DNA of 64,000 nt, taken from contig JBBBDQ010001122.1 in NCBI GenBank assembly GCA_037127315.1, forward strand, positions 8,246,001-8,310,000. The letters run 5' to 3'. This DNA comes from Ascarosepion bandense (taxonomy: Eukaryota > Mollusca > Cephalopoda > Sepiida > Sepiidae). Of this stretch, positions 10,615 to 21,530 are shown one piece after another (the first letter of the stretch is position 1; the number at the start of each line of letters is the position of its first letter). Both the position numbers and the translations under genes were made by a program. The notes beneath the pieces are model-generated. The model worked only from the letters and a program-made list of their open reading frames with translations, was not told the origin of the DNA and made no database searches.

Positions 10615-10795
10615 CTAAACTTTTGAAAAATTAGAATTTTAAATTAACAATTTATTCCAGTCAATTTTAAAATAACAATTTATTCCAGTCAATTTTAAAA
10701 TAACAATTTTAAAATAATTCTCAAAATAATTAAAATAATTTTTAATTTTAATTTTTAAAATAATTTTAAAATAACAATGTATTCCAGTCAGTTTA
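10615..10795. repeat. A/T tandem repeat, ~31-bp unit
   Basis: Units of TTTTAAAATAACAATTTATT followed by CCAGTCAA repeat at about 10635-10700, decay into AATTTTAAAATAATT, and one more unit occurs near 10765. Confidence 0.8.
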
Positions 10796-10848
10796 AATAA
10801 GATTCGAAATAGAGCATAGTATTTGAATTTATTGGAAACTAGCAGGAT

Positions 10849-10988
10849 AGCCCGGCGTTGCTCGAGTGTAATGAAAGCTTTAAAACTAATCCATGGTCCT
10901 GGAGCTCAGACTCAGCCTTTGTGTGAAGTTTGGTGAGAATCGGATAAAAATTGTGGATTTGTATAAAGGACATACAGACAGATAAACA

Positions 10989-11044
<56 letters not shown>

Positions 11045-11404
11045 TATCTTGACTTTTATATATATATATATTATCGATTTTCTGCACTATTGTAAGAACT
11101 GCAACCTTGAAACTTCTGAATATTGTTTCTTATGTCTTTGTATATAAGTGTATCAAATTTGATTAAAATTGGACCATTCCTTCTATAACCCGATTTTTTC
11201 GATTATCGATTTTCTGTATTTATCGGGGGTACCTCAACACAAAACCTAGCTAAGAACACTCGCAAACGCTTCTAGCACAACTGTGTAAATTTTCAAGAAA
11301 ATCGGTTCAGCCGTTTCGGAGTCTATAGGTAACGGACACACACAGACCCACACACAGACACACATACACACACAGACAAAGTTCCATTTATAAATAAGTT
11401 TAGA
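10849..11404 (-). mobile_element. Hel-1 Helitron, complete non-autonomous copy
   Basis: On the minus strand it begins TCTAAACTTATTTATAAATG and ends with a CGGG-type hairpin region, then CTAG. It lies exactly between an A and a T, the Helitron target. Length 556 bp. The interior holds a (CA)n tract, CCGAAACGGCTGAACCGATT and CCATGGTCCTGGAGCTCAGA, with no Rep/helicase frame. Mobilisation would require an enzyme in trans. Confidence 0.85.
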
Positions 11405-11822
11405 TATTAAATTTGAGTTTTGTTTAACGGCATATCAACCTCTGTGGGTTATTAAATGCCAAAAGATTGGGGGTATAAGGTATTTTTTTATAGTGAGAAA
11501 AGTGATTTAGTCAAATTTTGATGAATTGTTTTTCTTTCAAAAATGTATTATGGCAATTTTTTCCTTGAAGAATGTGTTATGGTAATCATTTCTTTCTTAA
11601 AAAATGTATGTTTTTCTAGAAAAGTCTATTTTTGTAATGTTTTGATCCCAGTTTGGGGATAAACTATTTGCCCATAGCTGGGACCCTAACAGGTGCTACC
11701 AGCCTGGGTCAGGGTGGACCTGGGAAAAACAGCAATTAAGAGGTAGTTCCATGCTCCTCACAACTTCCCAACCAGAGGTCTTGCTGTTGGATACAGTTTG
11801 CCGTCATACTCAGGACTAAAAT
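11405..11822 (-). repeat. Rep-C copy abutting Hel-1
   Basis: Reads TTTGAGTTTTGTTTAACGGC at its left end and finishes near CAGTTTGCCGTCATACTCAG, the reverse of the copy at 30112-30653. Internal 30-bp-like units (AAAAATGTATTATGG) are present. It touches the Hel-1 terminus without a gap. Confidence 0.8.
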
Positions 11823-12435
11823 ATTAAATTTAATAACTCAGTTTGAAATTAACACTAAAATAAGAGTCAAGAAGAATTTTTATTATTAAAAAATTTCTTT
11901 TATATGTTAGGTATCGAGTTTTTGTGGAGGTACTCTATAGTGAGACGTAGTGGAGAAGTTTGCGTGTCTCTAAGAACCTGCATGCAATACCGTCGGGTGT
12001 TTCGTCCTCTGGTACGGTGCCCCATGGCGGTAAGAATTCAAGGAAAGAATCAGGCTAAGTGCAACTTGACGCCCGGTGGTAGGCGGCTAAAGCAAGAAAT
12101 TGATGCATGACCTACGTGATAAGTCATAGTTTACCGTAGCGTAAAGCGTGTGTGCCAATAAGTGGTGACCCATGGACCACCACAAACAATTCGCAGCAAA
12201 GTCTTGCAGAATACTTGCAGAATTCAACCAACTCTATAATAGCAGTCCACAAAAAAGCAACATTCTTCGAACACACCAGAAAACAAATAGAAGAGACGAA
12301 GAGAACCCAAAGAAAAACCAGAGCTCTCCTACCCTAGCCTACGGCGGCTGCGGACGTCTCTTCAGATCCAAAATAAGATTAATTTTACACTGAAGGAAAT
12401 GTCGATGAGTACCTGAGTACTCGGTAACAAGTTCC
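11823..12435 (+). other. Mostly unassigned; possible LINE tail fragment
   Basis: A frame at 12172-12393 ends CGGCGRLFRSKIRLILH-like (GGCGRLFRSKIRLILH), reminiscent of the degenerate C2H2 finger at the C-terminus of some LINE ORFs. Only one of the two cysteines is left. The rest shows no recognised feature. Confidence 0.25.
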
Positions 12436-12439
12436 GCCC

Positions 12440-13160
12440 ACGACGATTTGGACTTAGATTTTTGTTAAAAGTTCGTCGCAAATTTGTAAATCTTTTTCTC
12501 TATAGAATAGAGAGCGGTTGTCTTATTTGAAAAGATATGTTTGTAAAAACTTCGTAACAAATATATTAATCCTAATCTCTACAGTAGGAGAGCTAGTTAC
12601 CTTATTTGAGTAGCTATTTTTAGAAAAAGTTCGTTAATAATCCTTTCCTCTGTACGCTATTTCAAAGGGCCTTCGGATTTCGGCATTTTCCCGCCTCTGT
12701 TCAAATTCTTTCGGATTTTGGAATTTTCCGGCCTCTGTTCAAATTCATCCTAGATTTTAACTTTTTTGCCCTTGCTTGATTTTGATACCTCCAATTTGTA
12801 ATTTGTAAGTTTGGTTGTTTTCTTTTGCTAACAACTATAGATTCTGAGATATTTAGTAAGAGATTGTTAACAATATTTTCCTCTATACAATAGAAACGGC
12901 ATGTCTTATTTGAACATAGGTCTTTGTTAAGAGTCCATTACAATTTTATCAATCAATCGTGATGTGTGTAGAAGGAAGTCACTATTTCAATGGGCCTTTG
13001 GATTTCGTAATTTTCCCGCCTCTGTTCAAATTCTTCCGAGATTTTAACCTTTTTGACCTTGCTTGATTTTGACACCTCCAATTTGTAATTTGCAAGTTTG
13101 ATTGTTTCTTTTTGCTAACAACTATAAATTCTGAGATTTTAGTAAGAGTTCCTCATAAAT
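12440..13160. repeat. Diverged ~325-bp direct repeat
   Basis: TTTTCCCGCCTCTGTTCAAA recurs near 12690 and 13010, and CACCTCCAATTTGTAATTTG-like text near 12787 and 13073. A second shared module (TTGTCTTATTTGAA-like) precedes each. No coding sense was seen. Confidence 0.75.
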
Positions 13161-13239
13161 TTATATCAACTCTTCACTCTGTGGAATATAGGCTGGTTGT
13201 CTTAATTGAAAACATTTGCGTTAAGATACCTTTTACAAG

Positions 13240-13445
13240 TTTATCTGTTATGGACTTGCATTAAGAAGTATTGAGTTACAGAAAAATATATGAAAAATAT
13301 AAATGTTGATCACCACTTTTCGAAACATAAATATTTGTTTCGATATTTTAATAATATGTTTTCGTTTTTGACATTGTAACAAACATATTGATCTTTGAAT
13401 CGGTATTTGATGGAACGAGTCCCACATTGGTGATCTCATCAATGG
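13240..13445 (-). mobile_element. Copy of the 3' flank of a DNA transposon
   Basis: The segment from ATAATATGTTTTCG to CCCACATTGGTGATCT is repeated with changes at 13740-13845, where it directly follows a transposase remnant. It is interpreted as a second, shorter copy of the same transposon end. Confidence 0.5.
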
Positions 13446-13729
13446 AATCCTGACATTTTGTTATGGCTACGGCGATTTTTCAAACTTCCACTGGCCCAAA
13501 ACTGTTCTTTTCGAACACGAAAAAAAAGACGAAAAACTATATTTTTCTCTTTTTTTTCCAACTATCAGCCAATTTCTCTATTCCACGGATTTTACAAGTA
13601 CATAATAGTATTAAAAATATCTTTTTTTACGTAAGCTCACATCGCAAATTACAATAAAGCACAACCAACAATACCACGAATTTCCTTCACTCCGTTGTAT
13701 TAAAACAAAAAACAAAAAAAAAATACCGA

Positions 13730-14022
13730 CGTGGAAATAGGGTTACATAATAATATATTTTCATTTTTGACATTGAAACAAACATGTCGATCTTTGGACC
13801 GATATTTGACGGGGTGAGACCCACATTGGTGATCTGTTGTAGAAATGCGATTTATATATGTATATATGTTCAATAAATGTTCAATATGCACATCAAATGG
13901 GACACGAAAAATATTAGGCCGGTGATCCAGCTCCTGCCAAACACGCTTTAGCATGTCTTGCGTAGCATTCTCTAGTGCCTCAGTGATTCGCTGCTTAAGT
14001 ACATCTGGATATATTGTGTGAC
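13730..14022 (-). pseudogene. Mariner/IS630-type transposase C-terminal remnant
   Basis: The minus strand reads about YPDVLKQRITEALENAT then LKRVWQELDHRPNI and HIEHLL. This is the characteristic end of DDE transposases of this superfamily (family usual: KQRI..AL...V..EELEYRLDVCR...G.HIEHL). The catalytic part is absent, so this is only the last ~55 residues plus 3' flank. Confidence 0.65.
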
Positions 14023-14335
14023 CCAGGGTGTAAATCTATCGTAGACGATTCCAAAATTAGTTCATTTTCAATATATTTTTCATTTTTGTTTATATATATT
14101 CTACGTTGTATCAACAATATTTTGTGAAGAAAGGTGATATATTGTGTGAACCTGGGTGAAGATCTATCGTAGAAGATTCCAAAATTAGTTCACTTCAATA
14201 TATTTTTATTGTTGTTTATATTTATCCTAAGTTGTATCAACAATATTTTTGTGAAGAAAGAAGATATATTGGTGTAAATCTATCGTAGAAGATTTCAAAA
14301 TTGGTTCACTTTCAATATATTTTTTCATATCGATA
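14008..14335. repeat. 127-bp tandem repeat, ~2.6 copies
   Basis: GATATATTG starts units at 14008, 14136 and 14263 (128 and 127 bp apart). Each unit contains CTATCGTAGA and CAAAATTAGTTCA-like sequence and TTGTATCAACAATATTTT. Confidence 0.85.
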
Positions 14336-15375
14336 AATTATTTTCTTTTTTTATCCAAATTAAATTAAAAATTATATTACTATGCACGACTAATGCACTG
14401 AGTATATTTTGTAAAATATTTCTTTGGTTTTCGTATAATCTTTTATTTAAATTTCAAAATATCATGCAAATGTGGTATTCCTGTAATCTGTCAATGTTAT
14501 GTTGTCATCCCAAATTGATTTCAGTTTCGTCTCTGTCCTCTGGCAGAGTTCGGCTTGGTTGTATGTCTGTCCGATGACGGACATGCGGCTGGAGGAAAGT
14601 GCTAGACCTCAGGTGGTCATCCTCTTAGGCTCTACCTCTCCTTCGAGAGCGGGCTGAGTTTATTGCCCGGTGTCTGAGACGTCCCCAAAAGTGGAAGTGC
14701 CGAGGGTTTTGGGGGATTTTTTTCTACTGTGCTGCCGATAAAAACACCTAAAACAAACCTTGTGTTGCATCTGTTGCATGAGAGATGCAAAAGTAAATAC
14801 CAACAGTCGAATTGATTGAATGTTGGACAACCAACACACGCACTAGTCATGTAATAGTCTTGTTGTATTTACTGTTAAATATACAATATTTCTATAACAT
14901 ACATGTTGTTATTTCTTAAAACTTTCACTTGGTCCCAACAGTTAAGTAAATTTCTACTTCAGGTTTAATGTCGTTACTATTTTATCTTGTGTTCATTGAA
15001 TCTCTTTTTGAAGAATTATAACCTATACAATAATATTAAATAGTCTTTTGGAATTGTTGTTATTGTGTTGACAGGTAGGATAATGTGCCTGATTTTAGCA
15101 AGGATACTTTTGTCATTTCATTTTTTGTTTTTTGTCGTAAAACAAATAGAACTATGGAAGCTATTTCATGGAAGTTATTTTCTGGATAGTAGCAGCCATA
15201 TTGTTACAGTCGCCATCTTGCTTCATGAGTAGCTATTTGCTTGGAGAAAATCCCGTTTTCTTGTATCTTTCAAATAACAAAACACAATCTAGTCATTAGG
15301 ACACGTCATTAATTAATTTTAAGTGTTAAATGGCCAGCAGTTGAATAAGCCTGTAAAAATAGCAAACACTTTCAG
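14336..15375. other. Unassigned sequence
   Basis: A/T-rich except for 14520-14850, which is richer in G+C. No recognised domain, RNA or shared repeat. A 72-codon minus frame at 14632-14850 has no similarity I can name. Confidence 0.4.
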
Positions 15376-16408
15376 CGTAAAAATTAGAAAAAGAAAAAGG
15401 GAAAAAATAATAGAAAATGTAAAGAAAGAAAAAGACAGAAAGACAAGAATTCCAAGCCTGAAAGAAGGAACAGGAAAAAATAGAAGTAAAAAAAAAAAAG
15501 GGAAGAAGGACGAGAATCCCAAATCCGAAATAACAAAGAGGAAGAAAATAAAATAAAGACGAGAATCATAAACACGAAAGAATGGAGAGGAAACAAAATC
15601 AAATAAAATAAGAAAATAAAAAAGATAAATAAGAAGGAACGAAAAAAAGAAAGGAAGAAAGAAAGAAACAGAAAATTTCAAGAAGAACGAAAGAATTAAC
15701 AAAATAAAAAAAAGAGAGAAAGTCAAGTGAAAGAAGGAAAAGGAATATACGAAGAAAAAAGAAAAAGAAAAAAAGAAGAAAAAAGAAAAAAAGAAAGTAA
15801 AAAAGAAAAAAAGAAGAAAAAAGTAAAAGCAGAAAAAGAAAAAGATAACGAAGAAACAAAGATTTAAAACATGAGAGGAAAGTGAAAAAAAAAGTGAAAG
15901 CGATAAAAACAGAAGAAAAATATAAAAATAGATGAATGAAAAAGAAAAAGAAAAGGAAAAGAGAGAAGGAGAGGAAAGCGAAAATAGTTTTGAGAGAGAG
16001 AAAGTGTGTAGAGAAGAATGATTGCAGAAAGAAAGTAAAAGAAAAGAAGAAAATGAAAAAAAGAAGAGTGGGGAGAGTATATTGAAAGAAAAAGTGAAAG
16101 AGTGTAGAGAAGAAAGACAGAAGAAACAAGGTAAAACAAAAAATGAAAGAAAATATGAAAAAGACACATGAATGAAAAATAAAAGAGAGAAAGAGAATAG
16201 AACGAGAGAAGGGAACGACAGAAGAAAAATACAAGGAAGGCAGAATGAAATAAGGAGTAAAGAAAAAGATGAAAGAAAGAGAGTTGAATGAAAGTAAGGG
16301 AGAAAGAAAGATGAGAAGACAGAAGGTGAAGATGGAAGGGAAGGACACCCAAGGGAAGAAGAACACAAGAAAAAGAAAAAAAAGACGAACGAAAGAATGA
16401 CGAAAAAC

Positions 16409-16460
<52 letters not shown>
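15376..16460. repeat. Purine-rich GAAA-type tract ending in (GA)n
   Basis: Over 1 kb of almost pure A/G on the plus strand, ending in about 48 bp of (GA)n at 16412-16459. Minus frames of 363 and 452 codons are Phe/Ser/Leu strings forced by the composition. Confidence 0.92.
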
Positions 16461-16475
16461 ATGAAGTGTGTTTTT

Positions 16476-17075
16476 AATCGTTTCACCTCAAGCAAGGCGG
16501 TAACGCCACTGATACGCAGGGGGGTACATAACAGAAAAAGATCAGATAGGAGGAGAGTAAAGAGAAAGACGAACCAGTTACAGAAGGTATCAGAGAAAGG
16601 AGCAAGAGAAGGATGGAAATACGGGTGTAATGACAGTTGCAAAAAGGAAAAGACATGCAGGGTGATGTAAAAAGAACTGGAGTCAATGGTTAAGAGATGG
16701 GTATTGACATTGCATTTAAATTCCTGACAGTTGCAAAGGCAGTGAGAAAGGAAAAGAACAAGATAGAACAAGATATACAGGCTGATGTAGAAATAACTGG
16801 TGTCAAGTGGATAAGAGATGGGTATTGACATTGCATTTAAATTCTTGACAGTTGCAAAGGTAGAGAGAAAGGAAAAGAACAAGATAGAACAAGATATACA
16901 GGATGATGTAGAAATAACTGGAGTCAAGTGGATAAGAGATGGGTATTGACATTGCATTTAAATTCCTGACAGTTGCAAAGGTAGAGAGAAAGGAAAAGAA
17001 CAAGATAGAACAAGATATACAGGCTGATGTAAAAAGAACTGGAGTCAAGTGGTTAAGAGATGGGTATTGACAAAG
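16476..17075 (-). pseudogene. LINE-J 3' end with internal 121-bp tandem repeat
   Basis: On the plus strand, after a T-run, TTTCACCTCAAGCAAGGCGG marks the inverted LINE-J tail. Further in, the minus strand reads EFKCNVNTHLLT. The motif GGGTATTGAC occurs at 16699, 16820, 16941 and 17062, each exactly 121 bp apart: three tandem units spanning the end of the ORF and the UTR. Confidence 0.85.
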
Positions 17076-17322
17076 GCAATATAGAAAATTTATAAAGAAT
17101 AAAATAATGAAAGAATAGAGAAGGAATGATAAGAAGGAAGGTGAGATGGAAAAAGTTTGAAGGAAAAATATAATAGAAAAGAAAGAAAGAAAGACGAACA
17201 GAAAATATGAAATGAAAGAGTAAAAAAAATCGAAAATAAATTAGAGTACGAAAAGAGTGTAAAGAAAAGAATGATGAAAAATAATGTAAACGTTGTTTAA
17301 AATTTTTGTTTAAAGAACAAAG

Positions 17323-17381
<59 letters not shown>

Positions 17382-17395
17382 CATATATATATTGT
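17076..17395. repeat. Purine-rich tract, then (CA)n and (TA)n
   Basis: A/G-rich sequence similar to 15376-16460, then about 38 bp of (CA)n at 17325-17363 and short TA runs. Confidence 0.85.
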
Positions 17396-17978
17396 AAACA
17401 GTAAACGTCACTTCCGGCGTGTCAGCTTTATGCTTGATTAATCGAAAAAAATTGAGTAGTAAAACCTTGGTACCAAAAAATTTGCGCCCTTTCGATAAAC
17501 AACGTCATATATCTTTCTTTTTAATTTAAAAGACATCGCTTTTGTTCGTAATCAAAGATATTGACCTTTGGCGATTGTCTAATTAAAGAAGGGAAGACGA
17601 GTAACAGAGTCACGAACGAAGTGGCTGAAATGGAAAACATGTGAAAAGTGTAGGTCGATGCTAGTTGACCCCAATAAATAAATAGATTATTATCGATCTT
17701 GTTCTATTTAGATTCTGGAAGAAAAAAAAGCGCGCGTCACACTTTTAAGACAGAGATCACTAGGTTACCAGGACTGAAAAATAATTTAAAGAAAGAAATA
17801 AAGCCTGGAATTAATATGATTTTCAATGTCGGAATACCGGCAGAAGTTCTTGTGGAGTCATCCTAAAACATGAAATGCAAAAACAAACTTTACCTTCGTT
17901 TCAACACAGCTTCATATTTTTAAAATCGTTTTAGACCAATCAAGGCGTTAATACGATTAAGACGCATAGATATTAATT
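17396..17978. other. Unassigned sequence
   Basis: No coding, RNA or shared-repeat signal was recognised. Confidence 0.4.
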
Positions 17979-17980
17979 CT

Positions 17981-18151
17981 CCAAAATTTGGATAATTCTG
18001 TATTAAGTTGGTTCTAAGCTTTCGGCTCACATGAGCCATCTTCAGAGAGGTTAAATTTTAGTGTTGATTAGTTGTAATCCCTATTTGGCTGTGTGGAGAT
18101 TTTTTGCAAATACACACAAAACCAACTTAATAAAAATTATCCGAATGTTGG
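17981..18151. mobile_element. Small foldback, ~32-bp arms
   Basis: CCAAAATTTGGATAATTCTG plus TATTAAGTTGGTT at 17981-18013 pairs with AACCAACTTAATAAAAATTA plus TCCGAATGTTGG at about 18119-18151, with a few mismatches. The loop holds GCTTTCGGCTCACATGAGCC and CATCTTCAGAG, a motif style also seen in the arms of the other foldbacks. Confidence 0.6.
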
Positions 18152-18251
18152 ACATTTTTTGTCATTATTTTCACCTGAAATTAAAGCCAAAATACGATGT
18201 TTAGAAATGCTCATGATTAAAAATAATAGACATTCATTGTCTCTTATATTT

Positions 18252-18254
<3 letters not shown>

Positions 18255-18298
<44 letters not shown>
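18255..18298. repeat. (TA)n microsatellite before SINE-D
   Basis: TA run directly upstream of SINE-D copy 2. Confidence 0.95.
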
Positions 18299-18302
<4 letters not shown>

Positions 18303-18490
18303 GCGCATATAATGATATGCGCTAAAAAGTCTGCCTACTTCTACCGAACGCCCATAGGTAGAGTCGCCCATAGGGGTAGAGTCGCCGACTGACGCCATTT
18401 CGGTCGGGTTTCAATCCTGGGTAAAAAAGCAATCGGAGTCCAACCGTACTGATGAGCTGTGATACGGCGAAACAGATCTGTCTGCGGATG

Positions 18491-18494
<4 letters not shown>
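18299..18494 (+). mobile_element. SINE-D copy 2 (tRNA-like, contains hammerhead ribozyme)
   Basis: Starts TTGGGCGCATATAATGA and AAAAAGTCTGCC as copy 1 does. The tRNA-like head is damaged: CGCCCATAGG and GTAGAGTCGCC are partly duplicated at 18349-18387 and the A box has lost CCCAG. The B-box-like GGGTTTCAATCC is intact. The hammerhead occupies 18438-18492 and a (TA)n tail follows at once. (TA)n on both sides suggests insertion into, or expansion from, a TA tail. Confidence 0.85.
18438..18492 (+). ncRNA. Type I hammerhead ribozyme in SINE-D copy 2
   Basis: Stem I outer GUC (18438-18440) pairs with GAC (18490-18492). CCGUA (18444-18448) pairs with UGCGG (18483-18487). Core CUGAUGA is at 18449-18455. 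Stem II is GCUGU-GAU-ACGGC (18456-18468), with one U-G wobble. Core GAAA is at 18469-18472. Stem III is ACA-GAUC-UGU (18472-18481), and cleavage is expected after C18482 in the triplet GUC. All catalytic positions match the consensus. The palindromic ACAGAUCUGU would also let two molecules form a dimeric stem III. Confidence 0.92.
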
Positions 18495-18547
<53 letters not shown>

Positions 18548-18572
18548 ATGTATATATATATATATATATATA
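18495..18572. repeat. (TA)n(TG)n(TA)n tail
   Basis: Simple repeat directly 3' of the ribozyme, interpreted as the SINE-D tail. Confidence 0.9.
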
Positions 18573-18636
18573 AAGTGAGGAAGGGACAATAAACGAACAT
18601 GGTAAAAGATTGATAGATTGATTCCTTTCCTACGGC

Positions 18637-18752
18637 TTGGGTATGACGATAAACTACATCCGCAAGGCCTCTGATCAGGAGATTGAAAATTTTGAGGATC
18701 TTGAAACCACCCCCTAATTGCTGTTCTTTTCAGAACTACCCTGACTCGGGAT
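18637..18752 (+). repeat. Rep-C 5' fragment
   Basis: CTTGGGTATGACGATAAACT and AGGCCTCTGATCAGGAGATT through ACCCTGACTCGGGATAGTAG match the first ~120 bp of rep-C at 30112. It is cut off where SINE-A begins. Confidence 0.8.
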
Positions 18753-19375
18753 AGTAGCATCTGTTAAGTGCCATACGTGATACACGCTTTGGGCGATCAT
18801 GTCTCGAAAAAGACGTGACTGACTGGGCAGAAGGTTATCACGCAGTAGGTTGCCATTACTTTCTGCGGTAGACTGGTTGTCGGCCAAGGCTAAAGAATCC
18901 AATCTGTCCTGTTATTTGACTCATAGCTAGAGGGAGAAGAGATGTATTATATTATTAAGTAGTAATTAGTGGGGGATCAGTTTATTACTTCATAACATAA
19001 AAAAACCGATTTTCCACTTTATGACCAGTAAAAGCTTTAATTGTTTTCAACTATTATGTTCAATCAATCAGTTAAGTGCCATACGTGATACACGCTTTGG
19101 GCGATCATGTCTCGAAAGAGACATGACTGACTGGGCAGAAGATTATCCCGCAGTATGTTGCTATTAATTTCTGCGGTAGACTGGTTGTCAGCCAAGACTA
19201 TAGAACCCAATCTGTCCTGTTATTTAACCTATAACTGGAGGAAAGAGACCGACAAATACCTGTTCCAAGGGTACTTGCGCGTAAGTAAATGCAGGGAATT
19301 CAACTGGAATTCGAACTCGGCTCCACTGATTTCACGTTCCGAGCCGATATCCAGTGGACCAAGACGCACACAAAA
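18753..19375 (-). mobile_element. SINE-A, two-body copy
   Basis: Minus-strand order is head (about 19375-19290, B box GAGTTCGAATTCC), body 1, linker, body 2. Body ends GTTAAGTGCCATACGTGATA recur at 18754 and 19072. The linker contains GTGGGGGATCAG pairing with a diverged arm. The body hairpin is intact in the head-proximal body and carries a base change in the second. Confidence 0.88.
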
Positions 19376-19555
19376 ATATAAAATGCATTTTTAAAATAAA
19401 ACTATCAGTAATACATTTCCATAGTAAAAATGCTTAACAAGCAATACATTTCCCCCCCCCCTCAAAAAAAAAATAGTACCAGCAATACACTTTGTCCGAC
19501 AATTTCTTAAAGAAATCAAGATATATTACAAAATATAAGATCAACAAAGCTAGAC
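19376..19555. repeat. Rep-C-like A/T-rich internal units
   Basis: Units such as CAGTAATACATTTCC and CAAGCAATACATTTCCCC resemble the inside of rep-C. Neither diagnostic end is present. Confidence 0.5.
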
Positions 19556-19561
19556 ATAAAA

Positions 19562-20358
19562 TCTATATATATATAAAAGGCAATCTGTGAGTCTGTGTGT
19601 GACTGTCCCCTATGCATGCCTACATTTTTTAGGCTACGCCATTCAAACTTTCTAGGGACGCATATCTACAGGGAAGCCAGGTCGACACATACTTTTTGAG
19701 TTTAAGTTCAGCAATTTTCCCTTTCACATTTTTTTGCCAATGGGGCCGATTATTTACAATTGCTCCATAAAACATCTAAGATCTAAGATTGTTGCTAAAT
19801 TAGGTCACAGAAATCAAATCACACGTGTCAAACATGAATAAAATATTTTTTTATTAAAAAAAATGAGGCTTTATATATTTTTTTCAGATTTAATATTTTA
19901 TACTTCAGGAAATAAAATAAAAAAAATAAATCTTTTTTTTTCGTTAAATATTTTATGCAGGAAATCAACTGTCTGTAATTCGTGTGGCATTAATGTAACT
20001 TTTTCCTCTAAAATTAAATGTCTATATTTTTAAATATTCTCCGAAAATGTCTGAACTGAGAGCGTAATAGTTTTTATATTTCTAATTTCAGTAAAAAAAA
20101 TAAATAATTTTTATTTTTATATTAAATTTATCTAGTCAAGAAAAAAATGTAAACATTTTCCCCCGTAATTTCGAATCAAAAACAAACGCAATGTTGTTTA
20201 CAAAACATCAAAATACGTTTACGCGAAACAAAAGAAAATAAATTTTTTAATGGAATTTTTTAACAGTTTTTAAACAACAATTTTTTATAGAATTATTTTA
20301 ACAGAGTTACTGCTAAAATGTTCTGGGTTGCACGAGCAACGCCGGGCTATGATGCTAA
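19562..20358 (+). mobile_element. Hel-2 Helitron, complete non-autonomous copy
   Basis: Begins TCTATATATATATAAAAGGC and ends with hairpin GTTGC-ACGA-GCAAC (20327-20340), then CTAA, inserted between A19561 and T20359. Length 797 bp. The 3' end shares GAGCAACGCCGGGCTAT with Hel-1, but the 5' end and interior differ, so it is a separate family. No Rep/helicase frame. Confidence 0.82.
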
Positions 20359-20477
20359 TATACATATATATGCACAAAATTGAGTATCATCTACCATGCA
20401 TTCAATTGTGAAAGCAGAATAACATATATATTTTTATGACTTGAAAGTTTCTACCAAAACAAAAAATTAAAATTAAA

Positions 20478-20960
20478 TTTTGAAATCCGCTGCCAAGAAG
20501 GTCGGTTTTCTGTGCAGAGCCAGGAATTTTTTTCCCGGCTGAAACAATCCTGCACATATACAAATCTACCATCAGCCCGCGCATTGAATACTGCTGCCAT
20601 ATCTGGTCGGCTGCTCGTGCTATCCAACTAGGGGTCCAACGGAGAATTTGTAATGTGATCGATCCAGACCTGGCAGCTCGGATGCAGTCACTTTTTCACC
20701 GGCGCACTGTGGTTTCAATGTGTCTCTTCTCCAAATACTTTCACGGCTTCGGCTTTGATAAACTTAGCTCACTGGTGCCCCCTATATATAAATTTACTCG
20801 AGCCTTAATATTAGCAACTAGGTCCCACCCTTTTACTGTGAAACGGATACATTTTAAACGTAAATTCTACTCCATCGGCTTCTTTTCTCGCACTTCCCGC
20901 TTGTAGAATTCCCTTCCATTTACTTGCTTTCCCGACAGCTACAAACTTCAAGACATCTAC
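20478..20960 (+). pseudogene. LINE-J C-terminal fragment
   Basis: Encodes ILHIYKSTISPRIEYCCHIW, RICNVIDPDLAARMQSLFHR, ATRSHPFTVKRI and FFSRTSRL in order. The next codon is a stop where other copies have WNSLP. It lacks RT motifs and the 3' tail. Confidence 0.85.
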
Positions 20961-20984
20961 AGCCCAGATACAGTAACGGTGCTT

Positions 20985-21330
20985 CATTTTAGGATTTTTA
21001 AAATATAGGTAGAACATAGCAGGTGAAGTCATGTACCTACTGGAGTGGTATAGAGAACCGACCAGTTTTTCGGATATACGAGTTCCACTTGAGGTCTGAG
21101 GTGAGTGTCAGTTGGCGTTCAAGGCAATAGGACCTCCTTGAGAGAACACTCTTTCATTGTGACATGGCGATGAAGGAATGTTATAAATTTAGATTTTCAG
21201 ATATTGTATACGACCAGCCAGTTTTTTTATCCATTGATTTTCAAAAGCTAGATCAGCCCTCATCATCTAGATTTTCGAAGGTGCACCCATATACCGATGT
21301 ATCATCTGCATAGATAATCATAAGCGTGTT
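20985..21330 (-). pseudogene. Diverged LINE-J-like piece
   Basis: The minus strand around 21040-21110 resembles the post-RT segment of LINE-J (plus-strand text GAGTTCCACTTGAGGTCTGA). The remainder shows no clear similarity. Confidence 0.45.
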
Positions 21331-21530
21331 ATATTAGACATAATATAAAACAGGAAGAGGGTTGGACTGTGAAGAAAATCCTTGGGGGACGCTTGTGTTG
21401 ATCTCATAGACCCCAGATGACTGGCCATTCACAACTATTTTCATGGACTTACTTGTGAGCATAAAAATTACTACAAAAGCTCCCCAGCGATAGTTATCAA
21501 ACTCTTCTAGTGATGCCATAGCTAGAGGAC
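21280..21530 (-). pseudogene. LINE-K-like RT fragment
   Basis: Minus-strand translation gives SMKIVVNGQSSGVYEINTSV followed by PQG, the block ahead of the catalytic motif. After a frameshift, IYADDTSVYG lies near 21310, so the YADD catalytic block survives in a broken frame. Confidence 0.65.

Noticed and set aside
15319..16957. Minus-strand frames of 363 and 452 codons rich in Phe, Ser and Leu
   Set aside because: Produced by a purine-rich tract on the plus strand and the LINE-J UTR; no membrane-protein pattern beyond composition.
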